Of a stretch of DNA of 33,456 nt, positions 8,314-17,165 are shown piece after piece. The stretch is from Clostridia bacterium. GTDB taxonomy: Bacteria > Bacillota > Clostridia > Christensenellales > Aristaeellaceae. Positions within the stretch are counted from its first letter, which is position 1. Each line of letters opens with the position of its first letter. The notes under the pieces are model-generated. The model saw only the letters and a program-made list of their open reading frames with translations. It searched no databases and was not told the origin of the DNA. The DNA lies in assembly GCA_030535375.1 (NCBI GenBank), contig JAUNJB010000012.1, positions 1-33,456 of the forward strand, in the 5' to 3' direction. The position numbers and the translations under genes were made by a program.

Positions 8314-8350
8314 GCAGGTCAGGGCGGAGCGACCTGCGCCCCGCCCCGAC
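8314..8350 (-). other. Stem-loop between binding-protein and permease genes
   Basis: GTCAGGGCGG (8318-8327) pairs with CCGCCCCGAC (8341-8350) with one mismatch. An alternative pairing, GCAGGTC (8314-8320) with GACCTGC (8331-8337), overlaps it. No T run follows on the minus strand, so it is more likely an mRNA-stabilising or partial attenuation structure than a full terminator. Confidence 0.6.
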
Positions 8351-8379
8351 GGATTTTTACGCTGATTGCCTGCCGGCGC

Positions 8380-9681
8380 TTACTTGCCGATCGGCGCGTC
8401 ACTGGGGACGCTCAGCTCCGGATACTGCGCCGTGACCACGGTGTAGAACTCCTTGAGCGCCTCTTCCTTGGTCTGCTTGCCCTCCTGCACGGAGACGATC
8501 GCCGCGCCGAAGGCTTCCTTGCAGGTGTCGTCATAGCCGGTGATCAGGCTGTAGTCGACCTTTTCAAGCTCCTTGGCGTAGAAGCCATAGGTGTTCTGGT
8601 TGCCGAAGGACGGGTTCTGATAGTCCTTGTTCGCCTCGAGCACGGCCTTGCTGGACACCACGTCGCCGTTGGAGACATTCAGCCACCACTGGGCCGTCTC
8701 GTCGTTGAGCGTGCAGAACTTGATGAAGTCGATGGCGTCCTCCTTGTTCTTGGAGAACTCGTTCACGGCCAGGAACGTGCCGCCGCCGAAGAAGCTGCAC
8801 ACGCCGCTGCACACGCCGAACTTGCCCTTGTTCTCCTGCGCGTTGTCGCGGATGATCAGCGCGCCCCAGGACGGCATCACATAGGCGAAGACCTGGGTCT
8901 GCGGGGTACCGGCATCCATGCTCGCCAGGTCATTCCAGCCGGCGTTGACCGGCAGGGCGCCGGCCATGGAGGCATACCACGCGGCGGACCATTCCGGCGC
9001 GAAGGCGACGTATTCGTTCTGATACAGCTCGACGGCCGCATCGAAATAATCCAGGCGATCCTGATCGACGATGATCTCGCCGTCCTTCACCCACGGGGAA
9101 GAGCTGATGGAGAACCAGCGCAGCGCGCCGGTGTCGCCGAAGATGGAGTAGCCGGCCTCGTGAAGCTGCGCGGCAGTCTCCACGATCGCGCTGAAGGAGC
9201 TGAACTTCTCGCCGATTGCGTCGGGATCATCGGTGCCGAAGACCTCCAGCGCCAGATCGCGGCGATAGATGACGCTGCCCGGCGTGGCCTGATAGCTGAT
9301 GGCGCGAAGCACGCCGTCCTCATCCTTGCCGGCCTCATAGGTGTAGCCCACGAGCTGCTCCTGTACCTGCGCATCCAGCTCGCTCAGGTCGGCCGCAAAG
9401 CCCGCCTCAAAGAAGTTGGGCAGCATCTGCGGCTCGCCGACGAAGATGTCAAGGTCCTTGCTCCGGGTGCCCAGCGTCTGGATGATCTTGGTGGCGTAGT
9501 CCGCGGAATCGAACACGACCACTTCCACTTCCTTGCCGGTCTGCTCCGTGTAGCGCTCGGCGAACTGCTTGAGGTCGTTGGCCAGCGTCCAGACGACGAT
9601 CTTGCCGTCCGCGCAGGCGACCGCCGCGAGCATGGCCGTCATCATGACGGCAGCCAGCAGCATGGCGATGATTTTCTTCAT
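8380..9681 (-). CDS. ABC transporter solute-binding protein (sugar, family 1 type)
   Basis: 433 residues with a signal peptide (MKKIIAMLLAAVMMTAMLA) ending in AVAC, which might be a lipobox though Leu is missing at the usual place. The mature part begins DGKIVVWTLANDLKQFAERY, the standard start of family 1 sugar-binding proteins, and has FFGGGTFLAVNEFSKNKEDA near the C-terminal third. ATG at 9681 follows AAAGGAGGAAATCCC; a longer in-frame extension upstream is not needed. It is the first gene of the transporter operon, driven by an extended -10 promoter with two AGGTGT elements upstream. It should deliver gluco-oligosaccharides to the two permeases; ligand identity is inferred from the neighbouring phosphorylases. 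Confidence 0.92.
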   Translation of the reverse strand: MKKIIAMLLAAVMMTAMLAAVACADGKIVVWTLANDLKQFAERYTEQTGKEVEVVVFDSADYATKIIQTLGTRSKDLDIFVGEPQMLPNFFEAGFAADLSELDAQVQEQLVGYTYEAGKDEDGVLRAISYQATPGSVIYRRDLALEVFGTDDPDAIGEKFSSFSAIVETAAQLHEAGYSIFGDTGALRWFSISSSPWVKDGEIIVDQDRLDYFDAAVELYQNEYVAFAPEWSAAWYASMAGALPVNAGWNDLASMDAGTPQTQVFAYVMPSWGALIIRDNAQENKGKFGVCSGVCSFFGGGTFLAVNEFSKNKEDAIDFIKFCTLNDETAQWWLNVSNGDVVSSKAVLEANKDYQNPSFGNQNTYGFYAKELEKVDYSLITGYDDTCKEAFGAAIVSVQEGKQTKEEALKEFYTVVTAQYPELSVPSDAPIGK

Positions 9682-9732
9682 GGGATTTCCTCCTTTTGTT
9701 TCGGCGCACCCCACTGCGCTTGTTCTGAGCAC

Positions 9733-9741
9733 AGTATATCA
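9733..9741 (-). promoter_or_regulatory. Extended -10 promoter of the transporter operon
   Basis: On the minus strand this reads TGATATACT, a TGn-extended -10. The -35 region (near 9756-9761, TTTTAT on the minus strand) is poor, which suits an activator-dependent promoter. The near edge of AGGTGT element B is 41 bases upstream of the -10. Confidence 0.65.
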
Positions 9742-9767
9742 GTCGTTTTTTGCCGATAAAAGGCCGG

Positions 9768-9834
9768 CATTTTTAGAGAGGTGTCCATTTTTGAACAAAA
9801 GAGGATTCGTTTTTCGGTCAGGTGTCATTTTTTT
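9768..9834 (-). promoter_or_regulatory. Two AGGTGT operator elements (A and B)
   Basis: Element B (9768-9792) is CATTTTT, AGAG, AGGTGT, CCATTTTT on the plus strand. Element A (9808-9834) is CGTTTTT, CGGTC, AGGTGT, CATTTTTTT. The AGGTGT cores start at 9779 and 9820, 41 bases apart, about four helical turns. A third copy lies at 14372-14397 between the two phosphorylase genes. Likely bound by the YesN-like regulator encoded in the same operon (inference). Confidence 0.6.
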
Positions 9835-9842
9835 AACAGATG

Positions 9843-11150
9843 TCACCAGCAAAGCGTCCCGATGCTGTGCCCCGCCAGGCTCAGCCCCCAGGCCCCGCCC
9901 CCTGCCAGCAGGCTCAGCGGAACCTCACGAGGCGTGCGGTTGAGCAGCACGGCGGCGTGCGTGCCGTCCGGATTTTCAAAGGCGCAGATCTCCAGCGCGC
10001 TCGTGTAGCGGCTTGCCGCCAGCCTGCGCGCCCCCGGCTGAATATAGCGGCTGAAGTGGCCGATATAGTAATAGCTCAGCCGCTTTTCAAATGTCTGTCC
10101 GTCCTCCGAAGCCATGATGGGCGCCGCGCAGAAATTGCCCACATGGTTGGGGCCGCCGTCCGCCTGGAGCATCAGGTTCCAGTCGATGCTGCCGTTGATG
10201 CCCGCATTCAGATTGCCGATGATGTCATGCGCGTACATCTCCGCCTTGCACGTCTCCGTGGAATCCGCAAAGCGGCTGTATTCCACGCATCCCTCCGTGA
10301 AGTAGAGCCTGAGCTGCGGATAGCGCTCGCGCACCAGCGCCACGCTCTCAAAATGATCGCCCGTATACCAATGGAACGCCGCGCCCTTCACCTGCCGCGC
10401 CGCCTCCGGGTCGCGCATCACGCCCTCCACGCGCCGGGGCAGTCCTTCCTTGTTGTGATCCCAGATGAAGATCCCGACATCCTCCAGCCCGTGCCGCTTG
10501 AGCGCCGGGGCCAGCGCCGTGCGCACAAGCTCCGCCTCCTCCCGTGCCGTGTACAGGCAGGAATCCCACTGCTGAACGGCCTCCGGCTCGTTTTGCACGG
10601 TGATGCGGTCGATGCGGATGCCCATCGCCCGATAGGCGTCGAGATACTTGGCCACGTACTCGGCCCATGCGCAGTAGCACTCTCGTTTGAGCCTGCCGCC
10701 GTGGTTCATCTCGCCGTTGGTCTTCATACACGCGGGCGGGCTCCACGGCGAGGCGAGCAGCGACAGCGGCCGCCTGCACAGCGCCGCGCGCAGCAGCGGC
10801 AGGATATACCGTTCATCCCTGTCCACACAGAACGGCTCAAGCCGCTCATTCCAGGCATAGGCATAGTTGCCCAGCGCGAAGTCGCAGCTCCCGATATGCA
10901 GGCGCCCCAGCGCATAGCGAAGGCCGCTCTCCCCGAAATACGCCTCGATGAACGCCTCCTTCTGCGCGCCGCTGAGGGCGGCATAGGCCACGCCGGCCGC
11001 CTCCGTAAACGCTCCTCCAAACCCGTCGAACGTTTGGTAGCGCGCGTCCTCGTACACGGTGACGTTCTTCATGCAGTCATCAAGCCGCTCTGCCTGCGGC
11101 TGTTCCTGCCAGAACAGCCCGCACCGCACGTCCGTCACAATCCATTTCAT
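9843..11150 (-). CDS. Cytoplasmic glycoside hydrolase family 30 enzyme
   Basis: 435 residues matching the GH30 (glucosylceramidase/beta-1,6-glucanase-like) pattern. FDGFGGAFTEA (41-51) is the family signature, the acid/base is E188 in VQNEPE, and the nucleophile is E286 in YFTEGC. The retaining (alpha/beta)8 barrel is followed by a C-terminal beta segment ending SIGTLCW. There is no signal peptide, so it should act on imported oligosaccharides. Beta-1,6-branch or beta-glucoside removal from glucan fragments fits the family and the neighbouring phosphorylases, but other GH30 activities, such as on beta-xylosides or fucosides, are not excluded. The start is 3 bases after the GH161-like gene, with GAAGGAGAGAATTGAACG before ATG, so the two are translated from one message. 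Confidence 0.88.
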   Translation of the reverse strand: MKWIVTDVRCGLFWQEQPQAERLDDCMKNVTVYEDARYQTFDGFGGAFTEAAGVAYAALSGAQKEAFIEAYFGESGLRYALGRLHIGSCDFALGNYAYAWNERLEPFCVDRDERYILPLLRAALCRRPLSLLASPWSPPACMKTNGEMNHGGRLKRECYCAWAEYVAKYLDAYRAMGIRIDRITVQNEPEAVQQWDSCLYTAREEAELVRTALAPALKRHGLEDVGIFIWDHNKEGLPRRVEGVMRDPEAARQVKGAAFHWYTGDHFESVALVRERYPQLRLYFTEGCVEYSRFADSTETCKAEMYAHDIIGNLNAGINGSIDWNLMLQADGGPNHVGNFCAAPIMASEDGQTFEKRLSYYYIGHFSRYIQPGARRLAASRYTSALEICAFENPDGTHAAVLLNRTPREVPLSLLAGGGAWGLSLAGHSIGTLCW

Positions 11151-11153
11151 CGT

Positions 11154-14100
11154 TCAATTCTCTCCTTCTGTCCGGTTCTCCAGCCAAAGCTCCAGCCTGG
11201 CCGCCTCGCCCGCACGCACCCGGCGCGCCGCCTCGCCGCGCAGCGCGCCCTCCCACACGGTTCCATCCGTCCACTCCGTCCGCCGGCGGGATACGCGGTA
11301 ATTCCCCGGCACATAGTCCTCGCCCGGCGCAATGTGATAGATCACCCGCGTGCGTCCCAGCAGCGTCGCCTCCACCGTCTCCTGCCCTCGCGTGAGCGCC
11401 TTGGGCAGCAGCGGGCACAGCCTCAATTCCAGCTCGCCGTCGCGCACGGCGAACAGCCGCTCGCCCAGCAGCATGATCTGCCACATGCTCAGGAATTCCG
11501 CCGTGGAGCCGCTCAACCGCGCCACAAAGCCCTTGCCGTGAATCGCCTCGTCCGGATTGGCGCTCGACGCGATAAACGAGGAATTCTCAAGCGTGCTGCG
11601 GCCGTACACATCGCTGTCAAGAAACGGCACCGCCGCGCGCAAAAAGTCCTCCGTGAACGGCCCATACAAGCGCGCACGCAGCATCTCCAGCAGATACTTG
11701 TACTCCATGTGCAGCCACACCGATTCGTTTTCGAGCCAGCCGGGCGTGAACGCATGGGCGCGGCCTATCTCGTAGCCGGCCTCGCCGAGCGCGGCGTTGA
11801 CCTTGTACATGTTCAGCTTTCCGTCATAGAGCCGGCTCGCACGCACGGCCTCAAGCAGACGCACACGCTCCTCCTGCGGCAGCTCAAGCCGCAGATAGCG
11901 CACCTGCGCCTCGAGGAAATTGGGCAGGCGGCGAAGCGCAAACGCCGTGGGATGGATTCCCTGCCCGTCGCGCGTATAGGCCGTCACATCGTAGGCAAAG
12001 TAGGTCGGGCACAGCCCGCCGCCAAGCGCCATGGCCCTTTTCACACCCCCGCGTACGAACGCCAGCCACAGCCCGATCATCTCCCGGAGTTGTCCTGCGC
12101 CGAAGGCTTCCTTCCTCCCGGATACCCCGCCGTAGATGCGCGCGCGATACGCCTCCCGCGCGTCGCTCAGCGCGTTCCACTGCGCAGTGTGGGCGCCCTC
12201 ATCCTGCCGGCCCTCCCGCGTTTTGGCAAGGATGTCCGTGACGCGGCGCATCAGCTCCGCCGCCTCGGCCAGCACGCGCACGCCTCGGTCATAGCGCTCA
12301 AGCCATCCGGCCATCTTTTCGAGCATGCGGCACAGCTCCAGCGTCTCCGGCATGGAGGAGCCAAGCAGCCCGGGCAGGCCGTTGAGTGCGTCATACCACC
12401 CCGGCTTGCCGCCCTCCATCTCCACGCCCATGCCCATCGGGTCGAGCGTGGAGGTCTTGACCGCGGCGATCACCAGCAGCTTTTCCATCAGCGTGGCGCG
12501 CACGGCGCTTCCGTCCGGCGCGGTCAGCTCGCTTTCCTCCCCCTCGTGCGGCTCCAGGAAGCGGTACTGCCTGATGCCCCTGTCCGTGACGGCATAGCGC
12601 TGCGCCCGCGGCAGCACGCGCACGGGGGAAACATGCCAGACGAGCGCCTCGCGATCGTAGAGCAGCGCCTCCTCGTCCTCCGGGTAAACGCTCAGATAGC
12701 TGTCCACCTGATCGAGATTGTACGTCCAGTGGTCGCTCCAGTATCCCTCTCCAAAGGAGGCCCTTGTCTGCATCCGCGCCCGCTCCATGACGCAGACAAA
12801 GAACTTCTCTTCATCCATCCCGGGCTCAAAGCGCCACTGCTCCGCCGCCATGCGCAGCATGCCCGCGGTAAACGTCCCTGCCAGCAGGCGCTCGGCCTCG
12901 GCCCTGTCCTGCGGGGCGACAAACCGGCAAAACTCCCCGCCCTCCGCCGTGAACTGCTCCGCCTCAATCACCAGCGGATTGTACCCATCCGCCTGAATCA
13001 GGCCGTAAAACGTGAGGATGTTCGCTTCCGCCGTGCGCGGCTCAAAGAGCACGTCACAGCGGCGATTCTGGTTCACGTCGCGGAAGTTGCCGTTGCCCTG
13101 CGAGTCATATTCCGGGCGCATCCGAAATGCGTTGTAATCGCGCTCCGGATCGCCGTGCTTGCGCGAATAGAGGTGAACCACATGCCCACCCGCGATCACG
13201 GTGGGCGCGCCGCCGCGCAGCAGATTGTCCAGATAGGTCTGGCGGCAATACATGTCAAACACGGGATTCGCCGTTCGCGTGGCGATGGGATCGGTCAGTG
13301 CATGCGCCAGCTCCCGCGCGCCGGCGATTTTCTGCTCCAGCGCCCCCGGCTCCGCCATCCGCTCGCAGATCCGCATCGCTTTCTCCCTGCTCTCGGACTG
13401 GCCGACCAGCACCGTGTGCACGGCGCTCTCCCCCGGGGCAAGGCGAATCCTGCGCGCAAAGAAGCAGCACGGCAGATTGTTTTGCGTCACCTCGCGGCCC
13501 TGTACAAACGCGTCGTAATCCTCCGCCTCAAAGCCGCGCGGCCGGTCAAGCGCCGTATCCCATGAAAACACATGGCGCGGATCGACGAACGCGCGCAGCC
13601 TCTCCCCGGTCTGCGTGCAGGCCATCGCAAAGTTCACGCCCGACACCTCATGCACGTCGCTGGTATCCTGCATGCTGGCCCGCACGCGGAACAGCGCCAC
13701 GCCCTCTTTCGTCCTTTCCGCCTGCATCCACGCCTTGGCCGTCTGCGCCATCTGCTTGACGGCGTCCAGATCCACCCCGTAGGGAATCAGCGCGGGCATG
13801 CCGTCGAGCACCTCGAGCCCAAGCGGCACGGGCCCTTCGTTCGTCAGCGTCACGCGGCGCACAAGGGCCGCCGCCCGCTCATGCGGCAGCGTCGTATAGG
13901 TGACCAACATGGCGACCGGCAGCGCGGAGCAGCGCTCCGAGATGGTCAGCTCGTTCATGCCGATGATCATCCGCTGGCTGGCGTCCGCCTGCGCAAACGG
14001 CTCGGCCACCACGCCGCCGGATCGCACAAACGTGCGGAATCCCACGCGCTGCGTGTATTGATACGCCTGATGCGCCGGGAAAAACTCCATGATCGCGTGA

Positions 14101-14261
14101 TCCTTGTCCTCCACGCCGAAGCTCGTCACGCACTGCCCGCGGCTTACATAATAGCACCACATCGGGATGCCCCGCTCCCCCGCAATGCCCGGCAGAAAGC
14201 TGGAAAACGGCTCCCTGCGCATGTAATCCGAAATGACAAACCGTCCCTGTTGATCAAGCAT
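11154..14261 (-). CDS. GH94-related glycan phosphorylase, probably GH161 (beta-1,3-oligoglucan phosphorylase)
   Basis: 1035 residues, far longer than cellobiose phosphorylase (about 810) and in the range of GH161. The N-terminal beta-sandwich (about 1-330) leads into an (alpha/alpha)6 barrel. Recognisable stretches are FRMRPEYDSQGNGNFRDVNQ (about 379-398) and GEGYWSDHWTYNLDQVDSYL (near 505), both characteristic of the GH161/GH149-like branch. Characterised GH161 enzymes reversibly phosphorolyse beta-1,3-gluco-oligosaccharides to glucose 1-phosphate. No signal peptide is seen, as expected for phosphorylases. ATG at 14261 follows AAAGGAGCGCTTGCT. It leads the minus-strand enzyme operon from a promoter at 14337-14345. 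The family assignment rests on remembered motifs, so GH94-like with unknown linkage remains possible. Confidence 0.75.
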   Translation of the reverse strand: MLDQQGRFVISDYMRREPFSSFLPGIAGERGIPMWCYYVSRGQCVTSFGVEDKDHAIMEFFPAHQAYQYTQRVGFRTFVRSGGVVAEPFAQADASQRMIIGMNELTISERCSALPVAMLVTYTTLPHERAAALVRRVTLTNEGPVPLGLEVLDGMPALIPYGVDLDAVKQMAQTAKAWMQAERTKEGVALFRVRASMQDTSDVHEVSGVNFAMACTQTGERLRAFVDPRHVFSWDTALDRPRGFEAEDYDAFVQGREVTQNNLPCCFFARRIRLAPGESAVHTVLVGQSESREKAMRICERMAEPGALEQKIAGARELAHALTDPIATRTANPVFDMYCRQTYLDNLLRGGAPTVIAGGHVVHLYSRKHGDPERDYNAFRMRPEYDSQGNGNFRDVNQNRRCDVLFEPRTAEANILTFYGLIQADGYNPLVIEAEQFTAEGGEFCRFVAPQDRAEAERLLAGTFTAGMLRMAAEQWRFEPGMDEEKFFVCVMERARMQTRASFGEGYWSDHWTYNLDQVDSYLSVYPEDEEALLYDREALVWHVSPVRVLPRAQRYAVTDRGIRQYRFLEPHEGEESELTAPDGSAVRATLMEKLLVIAAVKTSTLDPMGMGVEMEGGKPGWYDALNGLPGLLGSSMPETLELCRMLEKMAGWLERYDRGVRVLAEAAELMRRVTDILAKTREGRQDEGAHTAQWNALSDAREAYRARIYGGVSGRKEAFGAGQLREMIGLWLAFVRGGVKRAMALGGGLCPTYFAYDVTAYTRDGQGIHPTAFALRRLPNFLEAQVRYLRLELPQEERVRLLEAVRASRLYDGKLNMYKVNAALGEAGYEIGRAHAFTPGWLENESVWLHMEYKYLLEMLRARLYGPFTEDFLRAAVPFLDSDVYGRSTLENSSFIASSANPDEAIHGKGFVARLSGSTAEFLSMWQIMLLGERLFAVRDGELELRLCPLLPKALTRGQETVEATLLGRTRVIYHIAPGEDYVPGNYRVSRRRTEWTDGTVWEGALRGEAARRVRAGEAARLELWLENRTEGEN

Positions 14262-14336
14262 AGCAAGCGCTCCTTTGTTTTTCTCCCGGCCAACGGGGCG
14301 TTCCTTCTTTCGGGCCGCACCCGGTCCGTCATCCGC

Positions 14337-14345
14337 ATTATATCA
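14337..14345 (-). promoter_or_regulatory. Extended -10 promoter for the GH161-like/GH30 genes
   Basis: Minus-strand TGATATAAT, a perfect extended -10. No recognisable -35 is present. The AGGTGT element at 14384-14389 begins 42 bases upstream of the -10 edge, in the same orientation as for the transporter promoter. Confidence 0.7.
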
Positions 14346-14371
14346 AGCGCACGCCGGGAGCGGACAGGGAT

Positions 14372-14397
14372 CATTTTTCACTGAGGTGTGCTTTTTT
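14372..14397. promoter_or_regulatory. Shared AGGTGT operator (element C) between divergent phosphorylase genes
   Basis: Plus-strand CATTTTT, CACTG, AGGTGT, GCTTTTTT, the same layout as elements A and B. It sits almost exactly midway between the two divergent -10 boxes (42 and 41 bases), so one bound regulator could serve both promoters. Confidence 0.6.
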
Positions 14398-14426
14398 CGC
14401 CGCCTGTTTTTTCACCGGCGCGGCTA

Positions 14427-14435
14427 TGCTATAAT
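14427..14435 (+). promoter_or_regulatory. Extended -10 promoter for the GH94 gene
   Basis: TGCTATAAT, a perfect extended -10 with only a T-rich -35 region (14405-14412). The AGGTGT core of element C ends 41 bases upstream of the -10. Confidence 0.7.
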
Positions 14436-14471
14436 CCATGTATTCCAACATCAGCAAAGGAGCGTGATTCC

Positions 14472-17135
14472 ATGGCCGCCTGGCAATTTACAGATGACCA
14501 GGGCGCATTCGTGCTGCCCCAGCCCGAAAACAACAGCGAACTGTATTTCCCCCTCTGCTCGGAGAGCGGCGTACTCAGCAGCATCACCCCCACGCTGGGC
14601 GGCGACTGCAAGACGGATCAAAACGGCTTTCTGCTTTCCCCCGTCAGCGCCTGCAACCTGCACAACGACAAGAGCACACGCGCGCTCTGGGTGTTCGCAG
14701 ACGGCGAAAGCTGGGCGGCCACCGGCGGCTCCGCCCGCCAGGAATACGAGCGCATGAGCGGTCATGCGGAGCGCTCGACCCTGGAGGCGGGCATTCTGTA
14801 CCACCGGATCACGCGCGAGAGCGGCGTCTTGCCGCTGCGTGCACAGATTCTCTCCTTTGCCCCCGTTGACGATCCGGCCGAGCTGACCGTCGTCACCCTC
14901 ACCAACACAGGCGACGCCCCGCTGACCTTCACCGCCACCGCCGCCATCCCGCTCTACGCCCGCAGCGCGGACAATATCCGCGATCATCGCCATGTGACCT
15001 CGCTGCTGCATCGCATCCACGTGCTTCCAAACGGTGTCGCCGTCATCCCCACGATGAATTTTGATGAGCGCGGACACCGCTTCAACCACCGTGCCTATGC
15101 CGCCTTTGCCGCCTGCGGGGAGGGAGAGATCGCCGGCTTTTTCCCCACTGCCGCCAGCCTGACCGGCGAAGGCGGAAGCTACGCCGCGCCGGAGGCCGTG
15201 CTCCGGAATCTGCCGCCATGCGCGCAGGCGGGCGATGTTTCGGCGGGCGAGGAGGCCTGCTGCGGCATCCGCTTCGGCGCGATCACACTCGGCCCTGGCG
15301 CATCTGCCGAGTTCAGGCTTGCGCTCTGCTTCGCGGCCGACACGGACGACCTTCCCGCCCTCGGCAGGCGCCTGACCGACGCGCGATACATCGCGGACGC
15401 GTTCGCCGCCATGCAGCGCCATTGGCAGGGGCCGCTCACCTTCACCAGCGGCGACCGGAGGTTTGACCGCTGGATGCGCTGGGTAAGCTTCCAGCCCGTG
15501 CTGCGCCGCCTATACGGCTGCTCCTTCCTCCCCCATCACGATTACGGACGGGGCGGCCGGGGCTGGCGCGACCTCTGGCAGGATTGCCTGAGCCTCCTGC
15601 TCACCGAGCCGGACAGCGTGCGCAGCCTGCTGCTCAACAACTTCGGCGGCGTGCGCATCGACGGCACAAACGCCACGATTCTGGGCGCGCATCCGGGAGA
15701 ATTCGTGGCCGACCGCAACAACATTCCGCGCGTATGGATGGATCACGGCGCGTGGCCGCTGGAGACGACGCGCTTTTACATCGACCAGAGCGGCGATTTC
15801 GCCTTTCTCCTTGAAAAGCAGACCTATTTCCGAGACGCGCTGTGCGACAGAGGGCGCGGCCGCGATCAAAGCTGGACGGAGGGCGAATCCCTTCTGCCCA
15901 CCCGCGCAGGAAGCCCGTATCGCGGCAGCGTGCTCGAGCATCTTCTCCTGCAGCAGCTGACCGCCGCGATGGATGTGGGCGAGCATGGCATGCTCCTCCT
16001 GCGCGGCGCGGACTGGAACGACGCGCTGGATATGGCGGGAAACCGCGGCGAAAGCGTGGCCTTTTCCGCCTTTTACGCCGGCAATCTGGAACAGCTGTGT
16101 GCGCTGCTGCGCGGCCTCGCCGCACGCGAAAGCATCAGCAGCGTGCCGCTGCTGTGTGAGATCGATCCGCTGCTGGAGGCCGCCCGTACCGGCAGCCCGG
16201 AGAGCAAAGCGCTCGACGCCTATTGCGCGCTTTGCCGCGGCGGCGTCAGCGGCGAAACCCGAAGCTATCCCGTGGATGACCTGATCGAAGCTCTGCACGC
16301 GCTTTCAGGCAGGCTGTCCGAGCGCATCCGAACGCAGGAATGGATCGACATCGACAACAGCACCGGCCATTTCAACAGCTATTATGACGATCATGGCCGC
16401 GCAGTCGAGGGCGGGCATCCGCTCGGATACCGCATGATGCTCACCGGTCAGGTGTTCGCCATCATGAGCGGCGTGGCCGACGACACACAGATTCCGCGCA
16501 TCATCCGTGCCTGCGACGCGTATCTCTACGCGCCGGAGCTGGGAGGCTACCGTCTCAACACCGACTTTGGCGAGCTCAAACCCGATCTGGGCCGGCAATT
16601 CGGCTTTGCATACGGCACCAAAGAGAACGGCGCTGTGTTTTCGCACATGTCCACCATGTACGCCGCCGCGTTGTACCGCCGCGGCTACGCCTGCGCGGGC
16701 TATCAGGCGCTCAGCGCCCTGTACAGGCAGGCCTGCCGCTTTGAGACCAGCCGCATCTATCCCGGCATTCCGGAATACTTTGACGGACGGGGCCGCGGCG
16801 CGTATCACTACCTGACGGGCGCGGCAAGCTGGTACACGATGACCGCTCTGTGCTGGATGTACGGCGTCCGCGGATGCGAGGGCGATCTGCTTCTGGCTCC
16901 CCAGCTCCTGCCCGGCCAGTTTGGAGACGGCTATGCCGGCGTCGGCACGCTGTTCGCCGGGCGCAGGCTCCTGATACGCTACCACAATCCCGCCAATCTC
17001 GGGCCGGATTCCTACTGCCTGCGCTTCGTCCGTTTGGACGGACGGCCGCTCGATTGCGGCGCCCGCATCCCCCGCTCCATGCTGCTCGCGCTGAGCGCCG
17101 ACACCGAGCACCTGATTGAAGCGGAGCTCGGCTGA
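14472..17135 (+). CDS. GH94 disaccharide phosphorylase, probably laminaribiose-type
   Basis: 887 residues from the ATG at 14472, which follows CAAAGGAGCGTGATTCC; the reading frame extends further upstream but without an RBS. GH94 hallmarks are GRGGRGWRDLWQDCL, NNIPRVWMDHGAWPL, the acid-bearing GADWNDALDM (D514/D517), GGHPLGYRMMLTGQVFAIMS and phosphate-site segments GTKENGAVFSH and LTGAASWYT. It should cleave a beta-glucosyl disaccharide with phosphate to alpha-glucose 1-phosphate plus glucose. The length is nearer laminaribiose phosphorylases (about 880-910) than cellobiose phosphorylases, and the GH161-like neighbour supports beta-1,3 linkage; that specificity is inference. It is transcribed alone, divergent from the GH161-like gene, and ends at a long hairpin terminator. 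Confidence 0.85.
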   Translation: MAAWQFTDDQGAFVLPQPENNSELYFPLCSESGVLSSITPTLGGDCKTDQNGFLLSPVSACNLHNDKSTRALWVFADGESWAATGGSARQEYERMSGHAERSTLEAGILYHRITRESGVLPLRAQILSFAPVDDPAELTVVTLTNTGDAPLTFTATAAIPLYARSADNIRDHRHVTSLLHRIHVLPNGVAVIPTMNFDERGHRFNHRAYAAFAACGEGEIAGFFPTAASLTGEGGSYAAPEAVLRNLPPCAQAGDVSAGEEACCGIRFGAITLGPGASAEFRLALCFAADTDDLPALGRRLTDARYIADAFAAMQRHWQGPLTFTSGDRRFDRWMRWVSFQPVLRRLYGCSFLPHHDYGRGGRGWRDLWQDCLSLLLTEPDSVRSLLLNNFGGVRIDGTNATILGAHPGEFVADRNNIPRVWMDHGAWPLETTRFYIDQSGDFAFLLEKQTYFRDALCDRGRGRDQSWTEGESLLPTRAGSPYRGSVLEHLLLQQLTAAMDVGEHGMLLLRGADWNDALDMAGNRGESVAFSAFYAGNLEQLCALLRGLAARESISSVPLLCEIDPLLEAARTGSPESKALDAYCALCRGGVSGETRSYPVDDLIEALHALSGRLSERIRTQEWIDIDNSTGHFNSYYDDHGRAVEGGHPLGYRMMLTGQVFAIMSGVADDTQIPRIIRACDAYLYAPELGGYRLNTDFGELKPDLGRQFGFAYGTKENGAVFSHMSTMYAAALYRRGYACAGYQALSALYRQACRFETSRIYPGIPEYFDGRGRGAYHYLTGAASWYTMTALCWMYGVRGCEGDLLLAPQLLPGQFGDGYAGVGTLFAGRRLLIRYHNPANLGPDSYCLRFVRLDGRPLDCGARIPRSMLLALSADTEHLIEAELG

Positions 17136-17165
17136 CGGCCAGTTCTTCGCGTCTTCGTCAAAACG

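Noticed and set aside
9840..13565. Plus-strand open frame of about 1240 codons opposite the GH30 and GH161-like genes
   Set aside because: Same His/Arg-rich antisense pattern, with no RBS or family motif; the minus-strand genes have intact catalytic motifs.
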